From positions 1-31,555 of the forward strand of contig JAMOQH010000153.1 in the NCBI GenBank assembly GCA_027064085.1: a stretch of 31,555 nt of DNA. Direction: 5' to 3'. Made by a program: the position numbers and the translations under genes. Source of the stretch: a bacterium. Lineage in GTDB: Bacteria; UBP6; JAFGXH01. Under the pieces are notes generated by a model. The model had not been told where the DNA came from, searched no databases, and worked only from the letters and a program-made list of their open reading frames with translations. Of the stretch, positions 8,265-16,812 are shown one piece after another; within the stretch, counting starts at the first letter, position 1, and each line of letters opens with the position of its first letter.

Positions 8265-9755
8265 TTATTTTAAAAAAGTAATGGCTAAGCCTATCGCTAA
8301 ACCAACAACTAAACCAATAATAAATGACTTAGCATTAAAATCTGATTTATTATTTAGTAAATTAATTAACTCTTTTTCTTGAGTTTCATTATTCTTTTTA
8401 TTCTTTTTTCTTGATTTTTGTTTTTCTGCTTTTTGAGCTTTAATATCAGTAGAATCTTCTTCATCTTCTTCATCAGATTCATCTAATATATTAGTTGCCT
8501 CATCATCATCATATAAATCTTCATCAGCTTTAATACTATTAGTATCAAATTCATCCTCATCGTCAAGAACACTAGTTTCATCATCTTCTTCATAGATACC
8601 GTCATCTATTTTGAAAACCAAATCTTTGGTATTTTTAGGTTTAAGACTTTCTATTTCATCAACAGATTGAATATCATCAACATTATCAAATAATATTGAA
8701 GTCGCTTCGTCTTCTCCTTCAAATAAATCATCATCGATATCAGGCGTAAAGTAACTATCCATTTCTATAGGTTTTTCTATAGGTTTTAATAAGTTTTGAT
8801 AATCATTTAAAACAAGTTTTTTGTAAGATGAATTTTGTGCAACTTCCCTTGAGACAGAAGATGAAAATAATTTAGCTACCAAACTATAAAAATGTTGTGC
8901 TGAAAATATTTTATTTCCTTGTATCAAATACCTCTGTATTGCATATTTAAACTTAATAGGGTCTTCAAATCTTTCTGATGGCTCTAAATTTAAAGCTTGT
9001 TCAACTATTTTTGCCAAGCCTTCTGGAACATCTGGATTTAATCTATTTATTGGAATAAATTTACCCTCTTTTATTTTATCTATTAATACATTCATATCTT
9101 TTGAGGAATATATTATTTTACCTGTTAGCATTTCATACAACATAACAGCCAAACTATAAACATCTGATTGGGGAACTATTTGATTTGATGAAAATTTTTC
9201 AGGAGCAATATATCTAAATTGCTTAAAGTTTAAAGCTTTTACATTTGTGGAAACTGATAAATTGTTAAAAAAGGAAAACTCTTTTACTTTTATCAATCCT
9301 TCGTGGGTAATCAATATATTTAAGGGATTAATATTACCATGAAGAATTTGTTTTGATTGTGCATATCCAACAGCATCGCATACTTGACTAATAATAAAAA
9401 CAGCAACAACAACAGGAATCTTTTTCTTTCTTTTAAAATAAGAAGCCATTAAGGCAAGTAATGGTTCATGAGAAAAATATTCTGAAATAAGAGCATAAGT
9501 ACCATGAAAATCATGAAAATCAATAATTTTAATAATATTTGAGTGGTTTAATTTAGAATTAGTCTTTATAATTCTCATAAATTTATCAAAAACGATAGGG
9601 TCTTCTGTTACCAATTCTGATATTTCATCAAAAGAAAATATTTTATAAAAATCATCCGTTCCAAAAAATTTAGATTTATATGATTTTGAATAAAAGCTTT
9701 CTGAAATAAAGTCTAATTTTAAATATTTTCCATATCTATTATAATTTTCGGCCAT
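8265..9755 (-). CDS. Hanks-type pseudokinase with C-terminal membrane anchor
   Basis: This 496-residue protein has a Ser/Thr-kinase fold over residues 10-285. The fold is clear from the alpha-C/LNHSNIIKI region (67-77), the APE motif (IAPEKF, 183-188) and DVYSLAVMLYEMLTG (198-212). Key catalytic residues differ: HRD is His-Gly-Asn141, DFG is Glu159-Phe-Ser, the Gly loop is degraded, and the alpha-C Glu is not obvious; Lys38 may be the VAIK lysine. Phosphotransfer is therefore doubtful, although the NPLNIL asparagine is kept. Residues 340-440 are very acidic, with three copies of acid-x-Thr-(Ser/Asn)-x-Leu at Thr352, Thr394 and Thr421. A basic patch (446-455) and a membrane helix (478-495) end the protein, leaving the kinase domain in the cytoplasm. 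It heads the recN operon. Confidence 0.88.
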   Translation of the reverse strand: MAENYNRYGKYLKLDFISESFYSKSYKSKFFGTDDFYKIFSFDEISELVTEDPIVFDKFMRIIKTNSKLNHSNIIKIIDFHDFHGTYALISEYFSHEPLLALMASYFKRKKKIPVVVAVFIISQVCDAVGYAQSKQILHGNINPLNILITHEGLIKVKEFSFFNNLSVSTNVKALNFKQFRYIAPEKFSSNQIVPQSDVYSLAVMLYEMLTGKIIYSSKDMNVLIDKIKEGKFIPINRLNPDVPEGLAKIVEQALNLEPSERFEDPIKFKYAIQRYLIQGNKIFSAQHFYSLVAKLFSSSVSREVAQNSSYKKLVLNDYQNLLKPIEKPIEMDSYFTPDIDDDLFEGEDEATSILFDNVDDIQSVDEIESLKPKNTKDLVFKIDDGIYEEDDETSVLDDEDEFDTNSIKADEDLYDDDEATNILDESDEEDEEDSTDIKAQKAEKQKSRKKNKKNNETQEKELINLLNNKSDFNAKSFIIGLVVGLAIGLAITFLK

Positions 9756-9777
9756 TTAAGCTCCAATATATCTAATT

Positions 9778-9807
9778 ATTATACAATATTTTATTTTTTT
9801 TTTGCAA
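9778..9807 (-). promoter_or_regulatory. Candidate promoter of the pseudokinase-recN operon
   Basis: On the minus strand TTGCAA (9807-9802) is separated by 18 nt of nearly pure A from a perfect TATAAT (9783-9778). It lies 22 nt before the ATG, and a GGAG site follows. Confidence 0.6.
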
Positions 9808-9833
9808 GTAATATTAAATTTATTGTTATTTTA

Positions 9834-9842
9834 TGCTACAAT
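9834..9842 (+). promoter_or_regulatory. Candidate extended -10 promoter of the LRR peptidase gene
   Basis: TG-C-TACAAT forms an extended -10 element with no good -35. Transcription would start near 9849, which excludes the upstream ATG at 9833 as the start codon. Confidence 0.45.
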
Positions 9843-9862
9843 CAATTTATTTAAGGATTTTT

Positions 9863-11692
9863 ATGAAAACTTTGATTAAACTTATTTTTATACTCTCACT
9901 AGTTTTAGTTTCTTGCTCTGAAGAAAAAAAAGAATTTAATTGTAAAACAGATGGCTGCAAAGAGGGCTATTTTTGTAATACTGAAAAAAATTACTGTCAG
10001 AAATTTTGTGACCAAAACTATTGTGATGGTATAGGTGAAAAGTGTAATACATCTACTGGTTTATGTGAAGCATGGTGTACTAAAAACAAAGATTGTGATG
10101 AAAATTCAATTTGTAATAGTGAGCAAAAATGTGAATTGTTCTTTATGACTATTAATGATAAAAATTTAGATAAGTGTATAAAAGAAGAAGTAAATATTTC
10201 TCCTGATCAAAAAATTTCGGTATTGCAATTGGAGAGTATTAAAAAATTAGAATGTTCAAGCCAAAATATATCTAGCTTAGATGGTATAGAAAACTTAAAA
10301 AACTTAGAATATTTATCTCTTTGGGAAAACAATATAACCGACATCTCAAAATTAATAAATTTAACCAAATTAAAAACACTACAACTAGGGCTTAATAATA
10401 TTACAGACATAAACTCATTAATAAATTTAACTGATTTAGAGAAATTATCTCTTGCCGAAAATAGCCTAGAAGATGTTTCAACATTAAGATATTTAACTAG
10501 TTTAAAATGGTTAAACTTAGATAACAATAATATCAAAAATATAAACTTTTTTATAAATTTAACAAAATTAAAATGGTTAACCATAGAAAATAATCCAATT
10601 TCAGGAGCAAGTACAACTATTTCTCAACTCAAGAACAATGGAACAAGAGTTTATTATAAAATTGATAACAAAAAATCACTAAATAAAATAAATTTAATGC
10701 AATCAACTCAAAACTATAAAAAAATTGATTATAATAGACACAATATTATTAGACCTGAAGAATATGTAAGAACAACATCTAATACATCTTATAATAAACT
10801 TGAAAATTTTATTTTAGAATCTCCGAATCAGGAAGATGCTGGAAGTTGCTTATATATGGCCAATACTGGTGCAATGGAAATCATATTAAACCAAGTAACA
10901 GATAAAGAAATCAAAAACGATGGAGATACAGATATTTCAGAACGATATTTAATGAATGCAGATAAGTATGCAAATACTGTAATTAATTATACTATGACAG
11001 ATTTAATAAAAACATTTAATTATAATAATGGAGCATTATTAAATAAGGATTATCCTTTTACTGTTGGTTGGGTAAAAAAAGATGCATCTGGGCACAGAAC
11101 AGAATCAGCCGAAGGAGTTGATGGTGCGGAGTTTACTGCAGAATATAATTGGATAGACAAGTTACCTGAAAACTGGAGGAATTTACTCATTTCTACTCCT
11201 AAAGTAACAAGAACTATACTGTATTTAGACCCTAATTTAAATTCTAATAGCATTTGGAATCTTGGGATTATAAATGATGATATTATTGAAAGAGTTAAGT
11301 ACGAGCTAAGAACTAAAAATGCACCAGTTATCGTAATTTATAATCATTATTTGGTTTGGCACACAGTTATTATTGTTGGATATGATGATGAAGCAGGATT
11401 TCAAGAAGAATGTCCTATGGTGATGGACAGCATTAAAACATTTAGAGAAAAAGGAAAAGATAGTTATGCTGATAAAATAGAAACTCACATGGCTCAAGAA
11501 GGTGGTTGCAGTAAAAAAGGTATTTTTTATGTAAGAGATAGTATTGCCGATGGAGATAAAGATACCGCAATGTATTATTATGGAGGTAATGTAGATTTTG
11601 AAGATTCCTATTCTAGAAAAATAATATATCATTCTTATGATTGGCTTAAGTACTTAGGAAACCATGTTTATTCTGTTCATAGAGCTAAATAA
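9863..11692 (+). CDS. Lipoprotein with Cys-rich, leucine-rich-repeat and papain-like peptidase domains
   Basis: This protein has 609 residues from the ATG at 9863 (AAGGA site). A lipobox LVSC puts the lipidated Cys at residue 18. Residues 27-91 are Cys-rich, including C-x4-DC-x5-C. Residues 130-255 hold five leucine-rich repeats of about 22 residues of the internalin/SDS22 kind (LxxLxxLxLxxNxIxDI). The C-terminal 300 residues look like a C1 (papain-like) peptidase: Gln and Cys329 in NQEDAGSC, His500 in WHTVIIVGYDD, and an Asp-Ser in FYVRDS near the usual Asn position. A surface-anchored peptidase whose LRRs bind a target is the natural reading. The peptidase assignment rests on motif order alone. 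Confidence 0.8.
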   Translation: MKTLIKLIFILSLVLVSCSEEKKEFNCKTDGCKEGYFCNTEKNYCQKFCDQNYCDGIGEKCNTSTGLCEAWCTKNKDCDENSICNSEQKCELFFMTINDKNLDKCIKEEVNISPDQKISVLQLESIKKLECSSQNISSLDGIENLKNLEYLSLWENNITDISKLINLTKLKTLQLGLNNITDINSLINLTDLEKLSLAENSLEDVSTLRYLTSLKWLNLDNNNIKNINFFINLTKLKWLTIENNPISGASTTISQLKNNGTRVYYKIDNKKSLNKINLMQSTQNYKKIDYNRHNIIRPEEYVRTTSNTSYNKLENFILESPNQEDAGSCLYMANTGAMEIILNQVTDKEIKNDGDTDISERYLMNADKYANTVINYTMTDLIKTFNYNNGALLNKDYPFTVGWVKKDASGHRTESAEGVDGAEFTAEYNWIDKLPENWRNLLISTPKVTRTILYLDPNLNSNSIWNLGIINDDIIERVKYELRTKNAPVIVIYNHYLVWHTVIIVGYDDEAGFQEECPMVMDSIKTFREKGKDSYADKIETHMAQEGGCSKKGIFYVRDSIADGDKDTAMYYYGGNVDFEDSYSRKIIYHSYDWLKYLGNHVYSVHRAK

Positions 11693-11701
11693 GAGGTAAA
11701 A

Positions 11702-12484
11702 ATGCTAAAAAGGATAATTATTTTAATGTTTTTTGCAACAATTATATCTGCGAACGATAAAAAAACTTATTATGATGTAGATTATAATATTGACATTCCA
11801 ATAATCATTACTTCTACTTTGATAGGAGTATTACCTCGCTTTATTACTCCAAAACTGCCTTCATATATGAAATCAGAAAATTTAAATATTGATGATGTTA
11901 ATTCTTTTGACAGATTAACTATTTATAACTACAATGAAACTAGTGCTAAAATATCTGATTATATGGTTGCCTCAATGGCAATTATGCCTTTTGCTATAAA
12001 CTGGATTGAAAATAACGATACTGAATATTTCAAAGAATCATTAATTATCATAGAAAGTATTGCAATTAGTAGTGCATTAAATAATATAGTAAAATATGCA
12101 ATAAGTCGTCCAAGACCATATATTTATACTAGTAAGGCAAATACTAAAGAAAAAAACAATAGAGATGCCCATTTATCCTTTTATTCAGGACACACTACTT
12201 TTGCATTTTCCACAGCTGTATCATTTGCAACAATAATGAGCAAAAGATTTGATAAAACATGGCAAAAATCTTTAATTTGGGGTATTCCTTTAACACTTGC
12301 TTCTACTGTTGCATTTTTAAGAATAAATGCTGGAAAACACTTTTTAACCGATGTTATCACAGGAGCAATTATTGGTAGCTCTATTGGTTGGATTGTTCCT
12401 TATTTACACGAAAAAAGTAGTAATCAAATTCTTGCAGGAGGAAGCCCAGAAGGATTTATGTTAGGTTATTCAGGAAGTTTTTAA
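11702..12484 (+). CDS. PAP2-family phosphatase, exported
   Basis: This is a 260-residue type 2 phosphatidic acid phosphatase-like enzyme with a hydrophobic N-terminus cleaved or anchored near residue 17. The three family motifs are present: Lys131-x6-Arg138-Pro, Ser-Gly-His164 and Arg207-x5-His213-x3-Asp217. Hydrophobic helices surround them. Members dephosphorylate phosphatidate, undecaprenyl pyrophosphate or lipid A precursors on the periplasmic side of the membrane; which of these is not evident. It lies 9 bp after the LRR peptidase gene with an AGAGG site, so the two are likely co-transcribed. Confidence 0.88.
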   Translation: MLKRIIILMFFATIISANDKKTYYDVDYNIDIPIIITSTLIGVLPRFITPKLPSYMKSENLNIDDVNSFDRLTIYNYNETSAKISDYMVASMAIMPFAINWIENNDTEYFKESLIIIESIAISSALNNIVKYAISRPRPYIYTSKANTKEKNNRDAHLSFYSGHTTFAFSTAVSFATIMSKRFDKTWQKSLIWGIPLTLASTVAFLRINAGKHFLTDVITGAIIGSSIGWIVPYLHEKSSNQILAGGSPEGFMLGYSGSF

Positions 12485-12547
12485 AAGAAAACCTTGATTT
12501 TTTATCTATTTTAATATATTTTTGTATGTTAATCAGGTGGAGAGTAT

Positions 12548-13549
12548 ATGCCAAATGAAATAAATGATATTGAAAAAGCAAAAGAACTTGCTATAGTTTA
12601 TCAAAAGTTGAAAACAGAAATTGCCAAGGTAATTTTTGGTCAAGAAAGAACAATAGAGCATCTAATTATTGCATTGTTTTCAAATGGACACTCACTTTTT
12701 GTTGGTGTTCCTGGATTAGCCAAAACATTACTTATATCAACTCTTGCCAAAACTGTTGATTTAGATTTTAAAAGGATACAGTTCACTCCAGATTTGATGC
12801 CTTCTGATATTTCGGGTTTTGAATTACTTCAATATAATAATGAAACAGAAAAGAGAGAGTTTAAATTTATTAAAGGGCCTGTTTTTACTAACATCTTATT
12901 AGCTGATGAAATAAACAGAACTCCTCCTAAAACACAATCGGCACTTTTACAAGCAATGCAAGAAAGAGAAGTTACAATTGCAGGAATTAATTATAATTTA
13001 GACTATCCATTTTTAGTATTTGCAACTCAAAATCCAATAGAACACGAGGGTACTTACTCTCTTCCAGAAGCTCAACAAGATAGATTTATGTTTAATATTG
13101 AAGTGAGTTACCCTAACCTAAAAGATGAAGTCAAAATTGTTCAAGAAACTACAATAGGTAAAAATGTAGAGGTTAACAGTATACTATCTCCTGAAGACTT
13201 AATTGAATATCAAAGTTTAATAACTAAAGTACCAGTTAGTGAAGTTGTTATTAAGTACGCAGTTAAAATTGTTCATTTAACAAGGCCAGAAACAAGCGAC
13301 TTGGATTGTGTTAAGAATTTTGTAAAATGGGGTGCAGGCCCAAGAGCTAGTCAAAACTTAATTATTGCCGCCAAAACAAAAGCTCTTTTAGAAGGAAGAC
13401 ATCATGTCTCTATTGAAGATATTAATTATCTTACTTATAGCATATTAAACCATAGAATTATTATAAATTATAGGGCAAAAGCCGAAAAAATTGATGCAAA
13501 TTATATTATTGAAAAAATACTAGATTATATGAGGAAAAACGATGAATAA
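12548..13549 (+). CDS. MoxR-family AAA+ ATPase
   Basis: This 333-residue AAA+ ATPase of the MoxR group acts as a chaperone-like ATPase, usually with VWA-domain partners. Walker A is GVPGLAKT (53-60), Walker B LLADEIN (117-123), sensor 1 lies in FATQNP (158-163), and an arginine finger is likely in QQDRF. The lid domain covers about 215-333. GGTGGAG gives a good ribosome site. The usual DUF58 and VWA genes are not nearby; instead the 3' end overlaps a Cys-rich lipoprotein gene by 8 bp. A potential pairing of ACCTTGATT (12491-12499) with AATCAGGT (12531-12538) could mask the ribosome site. Confidence 0.93.
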   Translation: MPNEINDIEKAKELAIVYQKLKTEIAKVIFGQERTIEHLIIALFSNGHSLFVGVPGLAKTLLISTLAKTVDLDFKRIQFTPDLMPSDISGFELLQYNNETEKREFKFIKGPVFTNILLADEINRTPPKTQSALLQAMQEREVTIAGINYNLDYPFLVFATQNPIEHEGTYSLPEAQQDRFMFNIEVSYPNLKDEVKIVQETTIGKNVEVNSILSPEDLIEYQSLITKVPVSEVVIKYAVKIVHLTRPETSDLDCVKNFVKWGAGPRASQNLIIAAKTKALLEGRHHVSIEDINYLTYSILNHRIIINYRAKAEKIDANYIIEKILDYMRKNDE

Positions 13550-13871
13550 AATACTTATAACGCTACTCTTATTTATATCTCTATTTTTTATGGCTTGTAG
13601 TACTGTTGTTGGAGACAGTTGTTCGCAAGATGCAGACTGTGATAGTGGGCTTACTTGTGAAAAAACTTTTCCTGATGGATATTGCATTAAAAATAATTGT
13701 AATAAATATGATACTAGCTCATGTTCTGATGAAGCTCAATGTACTTACTTTCCTGAAACTGAAACAACTTATTGTTTAGCGAAATGTAATAGTAATGATG
13801 ATTGTAGAAGTAATTATACTTGCCAAGCAGTTCCAAATAATGAGTATAGAGTTTGTTTACCTGAAGAATAA
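13542..13871 (+). CDS. Small Cys-rich lipoprotein
   Basis: This 109-residue protein has a signal peptide ending in the lipobox FMAC (Cys at residue 19). The mature part holds 12 further Cys residues, including two copies of C-x4-DC-x5-C (CSQDADCDSGLTC and CNSNDDCRSNYTC) flanking a second pair of Cys loops. Disulfides in the periplasm or at the surface are expected. It overlaps moxR by 8 bp and has a GAGG site inside it, so it is coupled to moxR translation. The same Cys spacing appears in the LRR peptidase lipoprotein, pointing to a shared module. The function is unknown. Confidence 0.8.
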   Translation: MNKILITLLLFISLFFMACSTVVGDSCSQDADCDSGLTCEKTFPDGYCIKNNCNKYDTSSCSDEAQCTYFPETETTYCLAKCNSNDDCRSNYTCQAVPNNEYRVCLPEE

Positions 13872-13892
13872 ATTTCTATATAATTATCTCCG

Positions 13893-13907
13893 AAAGCTTA
13901 GCTTTTT
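13893..13907 (+). terminator. Weak hairpin after the moxR unit
   Basis: AAAGC-TTA-GCTTT forms a 5-bp stem with a short T stretch, 20 nt after the lipoprotein stop. It is weak. Confidence 0.3.
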
Positions 13908-14014
13908 ATAAAAATAGTACTTATTTATTTAATATATATTCTTTTTCCCTTTTGAATAACTATGAGTGTATTTACCAATTTTCAAACATATACACTGCTA
14001 ACTATGTAAATAAT

Positions 14015-14043
14015 TAGACTTTAATATTCTTTTTTGATAGAAT
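14015..14043 (+). promoter_or_regulatory. Candidate promoter of the ankyrin gene
   Basis: TAGACT (14015-14020), a 17-nt spacer and TAGAAT (14038-14043) lie 22 nt before the start codon. The rest of the 194-nt gap (13872-14065) holds no gene I can support. Confidence 0.4.
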
Positions 14044-14065
14044 GATTTGTTTTTAGTGAGGGGCT

Positions 14066-15667
14066 ATGAAAACTTTAATATTTTTTCTACTTATTTCTTT
14101 AATTTCAACTCAATCTATATATGCTAAAATTAACAAAAAAATCTATAAAGCAATTAAATTAAATCACATGAAAACAATAAAACATTTAATAAATAAACGA
14201 AATGTTAATCAATTAGATTCAAATGGAGAAACAATACTAAACTATGCAATAATAAATGGAAATATTAAAATAATTAAATATCTTGTAAAACAGGGCATAA
14301 ATATCAATAAAAAATCTAAAGTAAAGTATAAATTTATAATAAAGAATAGAGAAATAAAAAAAACAATAAAAATTATTGAAAATAATAAAAATATAGGAGA
14401 TACTCCACTAATAGTTGCTATTAAAGCTAATAAAGATAATATTGCAAAATTTTTAATAACTTTAGGAGCTAAAATAAATCTTAAAAATAATAGATCAAAT
14501 ACTCCTTTAAATACAGCAATTAAAAATCAAAATATTGAACTTATAAAATATTTAATTAAAAAATCAGCTCAGCTTAATCCCAAGTATGAATCATGGAATA
14601 CACCTCTAATTGTTGCAATAGAAACTCAAAACTTAGATATAATTAAACTTTTAGTAAAGCATGGTGCAAATATAAATACAGCAAATTCTAACGATGTAAC
14701 CCCTTTATATTATAGTTTTGGATTTTCAGGAACAAATAATAAATTTACCGAAAAGAAATTTAAAATAGTAAAATATTTAATAAATAATGGAGCAAAATTA
14801 GAAGATAACACCCTCTATAATTCAATTAGAACAAAATCTTTAAAACTTGTAGATTTTTTAATTAAAAAAGGAGCAACTTTAAGTAAAGATGCAAGAAAAC
14901 AGGACTATGAATTTAAATTAGCTGCCAAACTGGGTACTATAGATATATTTAAAAAATTATTGAATTTAAAAAATACCAAAGAAGTAATAAGCAAAGCTTT
15001 TTTTGAATCTGTTGGAACAAAAAACAATAACAAAATGGTTAATTACTTAATTTCTCTTGGGGTTGATGTTAACTACATTGATGATAAAACAGGTAAAAAT
15101 ATTCTAATAAAGGCAATTGAAAGTAATGATATCAAATTAGTAAAATTAATTGTATCAAAAGGGGGTAATGTAAACTTTATTTCAAAATATGGTTACACAC
15201 CTCTAATGGCAGCAATAAATAATTTAGAAATAACCAAATACCTTATAGAAAATAAAGCTAGAGTTAATCTATATAATCCAAAATACAATCAAAATCTTCT
15301 TTCTTATGCTATTTCTATGGGAAATAATAATAATGATGTAATAAAATATTTAATCAAAAAAAGAGCAAGTATCAAAAATACACTATATAATGCTTCAATA
15401 AAATTTAATGAAGAAATTATTAAAATTTTAATATCTAAAAATGTAAAAATAAATAAAAAACATAAAGGAGACACCCCTTTAAATGCAAGCATCAAATATG
15501 CTGTTTACAATATTCACAATTTTGAAAAAAATCCACATATTAAATCAACAATTTCACTTCTTATTTCAAAAGGTGGTAAATTTGATAAAGATTATCTAGA
15601 ATCACAAGAAGTTAAAAAGCATAAAAAGCTATATAAATTTATAAAATCAAAAATAAAGAAACTATAG
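14066..15667 (+). CDS. Exported ankyrin-repeat protein
   Basis: This 533-residue protein has a signal peptide (cleavage near residue 20, after IYA) and then ankyrin repeats to the end. Recognisable helix pairs of the type TPLxxAIxxxxxxIIKYLIxxGAxIN recur about a dozen times. The clearest are near residues 112-140, 147-175, 181-210, 360-395 and 425-450, and some are degenerate. No catalytic domain is seen. Such proteins act through protein-protein contact, and the signal peptide places this one in the periplasm or outside the cell. Lys and Asn are extremely abundant, as expected at this base composition. GAGGGG precedes the start. It is a monocistronic unit with its own candidate promoter. Confidence 0.88.
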   Translation: MKTLIFFLLISLISTQSIYAKINKKIYKAIKLNHMKTIKHLINKRNVNQLDSNGETILNYAIINGNIKIIKYLVKQGININKKSKVKYKFIIKNREIKKTIKIIENNKNIGDTPLIVAIKANKDNIAKFLITLGAKINLKNNRSNTPLNTAIKNQNIELIKYLIKKSAQLNPKYESWNTPLIVAIETQNLDIIKLLVKHGANINTANSNDVTPLYYSFGFSGTNNKFTEKKFKIVKYLINNGAKLEDNTLYNSIRTKSLKLVDFLIKKGATLSKDARKQDYEFKLAAKLGTIDIFKKLLNLKNTKEVISKAFFESVGTKNNNKMVNYLISLGVDVNYIDDKTGKNILIKAIESNDIKLVKLIVSKGGNVNFISKYGYTPLMAAINNLEITKYLIENKARVNLYNPKYNQNLLSYAISMGNNNNDVIKYLIKKRASIKNTLYNASIKFNEEIIKILISKNVKINKKHKGDTPLNASIKYAVYNIHNFEKNPHIKSTISLLISKGGKFDKDYLESQEVKKHKKLYKFIKSKIKKL

Positions 15668-15724
15668 AAAATAAGTGTAATATAAAAAATTTTCACATTA
15701 ATATCAGTAAAACTTATACCATTC

Positions 15725-15767
15725 TTGACTTTATTCGATAAATAAGGTAAATAAAGACTTATTTATC
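15725..15767 (+). promoter_or_regulatory. Promoter candidate overlapped by a 10-bp inverted repeat
   Basis: TTGACT (15725-15730), a 17-nt spacer and TAAATA (15748-15753) form a weak promoter. The perfect inverted repeat GATAAATAAG / CTTATTTATC (15737-15746, 15758-15767) brackets the -10, which suggests an operator or a 5'-UTR hairpin for the barrel gene. Confidence 0.4.
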
Positions 15768-15789
15768 TTGTTCTTTTAAAGGAGAATTT

Positions 15790-16770
15790 ATGAAAAGAAT
15801 TTTAATTTTAACAATTTTATTGCTAACGACTTCAGTATTTGCTTCAGACATAATTAAAGAAGAAGTTAAAAACGCACCAACTAAAGTAACTTCTAAAGAT
15901 GGTTTCCATTCCAATTTATCTATTTCATCAAATTTTATTTTTGCAAATAGTAAAGATGTAATTGGACAACAGGATGGTACTAATATTACAATTGGTTTTG
16001 CATCAAAAGGTGGATTTACATATTTAAAGGGAGCAAATGAAGTTCTTTTTAACATGAATATTTCAGAACAATTTACCCGAACACCTGAACTGGAAAGATT
16101 TATTAAAAGTTCTGACTTAGCTAAATTTGATACATCTTATCTATATCATGTTAGTAGCGTATGGGGGCCTTTTGCCAAATTGGCACTTGATACATCCCTA
16201 TTACCTGGATACAGTGAAACAAAAGATAAAGTAAATTATAAACTTCCTGACGGATTAATTAAGAACACTAAATCCATGAAGCTAGTATCATCATTACAAC
16301 CAATGATTATTAAAGAAACAGTTGGTCTATTTTACAGGCCAATTGATAAAAAAGCAATTTATTTTCAAGTAAATGCTGGTGCTGGTACAATTCAAACTAT
16401 TGCAGATGGTGGATACATTGTAAAAAATGATGATGCAACTCCTGAAATAGATTTAATGGAACTTAAATCATACAATGAATTGGGTTCATCTATTTATATG
16501 GATTTACATGGAACAATTAAAACAATGTCAGTTATTGATTATAAAGCAACTCTAGAATTAATGACTCCATTTTTAAATGATGATCCTCAAAAAAGAGCTG
16601 CTGGAGAATTAACAAATATTGATTTTAATTTAACTCTATCATCTAAAATTACATCTTGGTTATCACTTAATTATGAGTTAAAAATAATTAAAAAACCACA
16701 ACTTTTAGATAAATATCAAATTCAAAACACTTTAATGATTTCACTAAACTATATCTTACTAGGAAAATAA
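15790..16770 (+). CDS. Outer-membrane beta-barrel protein, DUF3078-like
   Basis: This 326-residue protein has a signal peptide cleaved near residue 19 (VFAS). The mature chain alternates polar and hydrophobic residues throughout, as in a barrel of some 10-12 strands. The region from about residue 36 to 145 (repeated strands, then YLYHVSSVWGPFAKLALDTSLLPGY) recalls DUF3078/DUF481-type outer-membrane proteins. It does not end in the usual terminal aromatic residue. A cargo or ligand cannot be proposed. AAAGGAG precedes the start. It lies upstream of mscS with a small hairpin between them (16788-16802). Confidence 0.7.
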   Translation: MKRILILTILLLTTSVFASDIIKEEVKNAPTKVTSKDGFHSNLSISSNFIFANSKDVIGQQDGTNITIGFASKGGFTYLKGANEVLFNMNISEQFTRTPELERFIKSSDLAKFDTSYLYHVSSVWGPFAKLALDTSLLPGYSETKDKVNYKLPDGLIKNTKSMKLVSSLQPMIIKETVGLFYRPIDKKAIYFQVNAGAGTIQTIADGGYIVKNDDATPEIDLMELKSYNELGSSIYMDLHGTIKTMSVIDYKATLELMTPFLNDDPQKRAAGELTNIDFNLTLSSKITSWLSLNYELKIIKKPQLLDKYQIQNTLMISLNYILLGK

Positions 16771-16812
16771 TTACTTAATCTTATTTTAAAGCAAAATGCT
16801 TTTGGAGGAAAC

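Noticed and set aside
9833-9862. Ten-residue N-terminal extension of the LRR peptidase
   Set aside because: No ribosome site, it overlaps the likely -10 element, and it would place residues before a textbook lipoprotein signal peptide.
10207-10584. Minus-strand ORF opposite the leucine-rich repeats
   Set aside because: It mirrors the periodic LRR codons on the other strand; no ribosome site and no independent signal.
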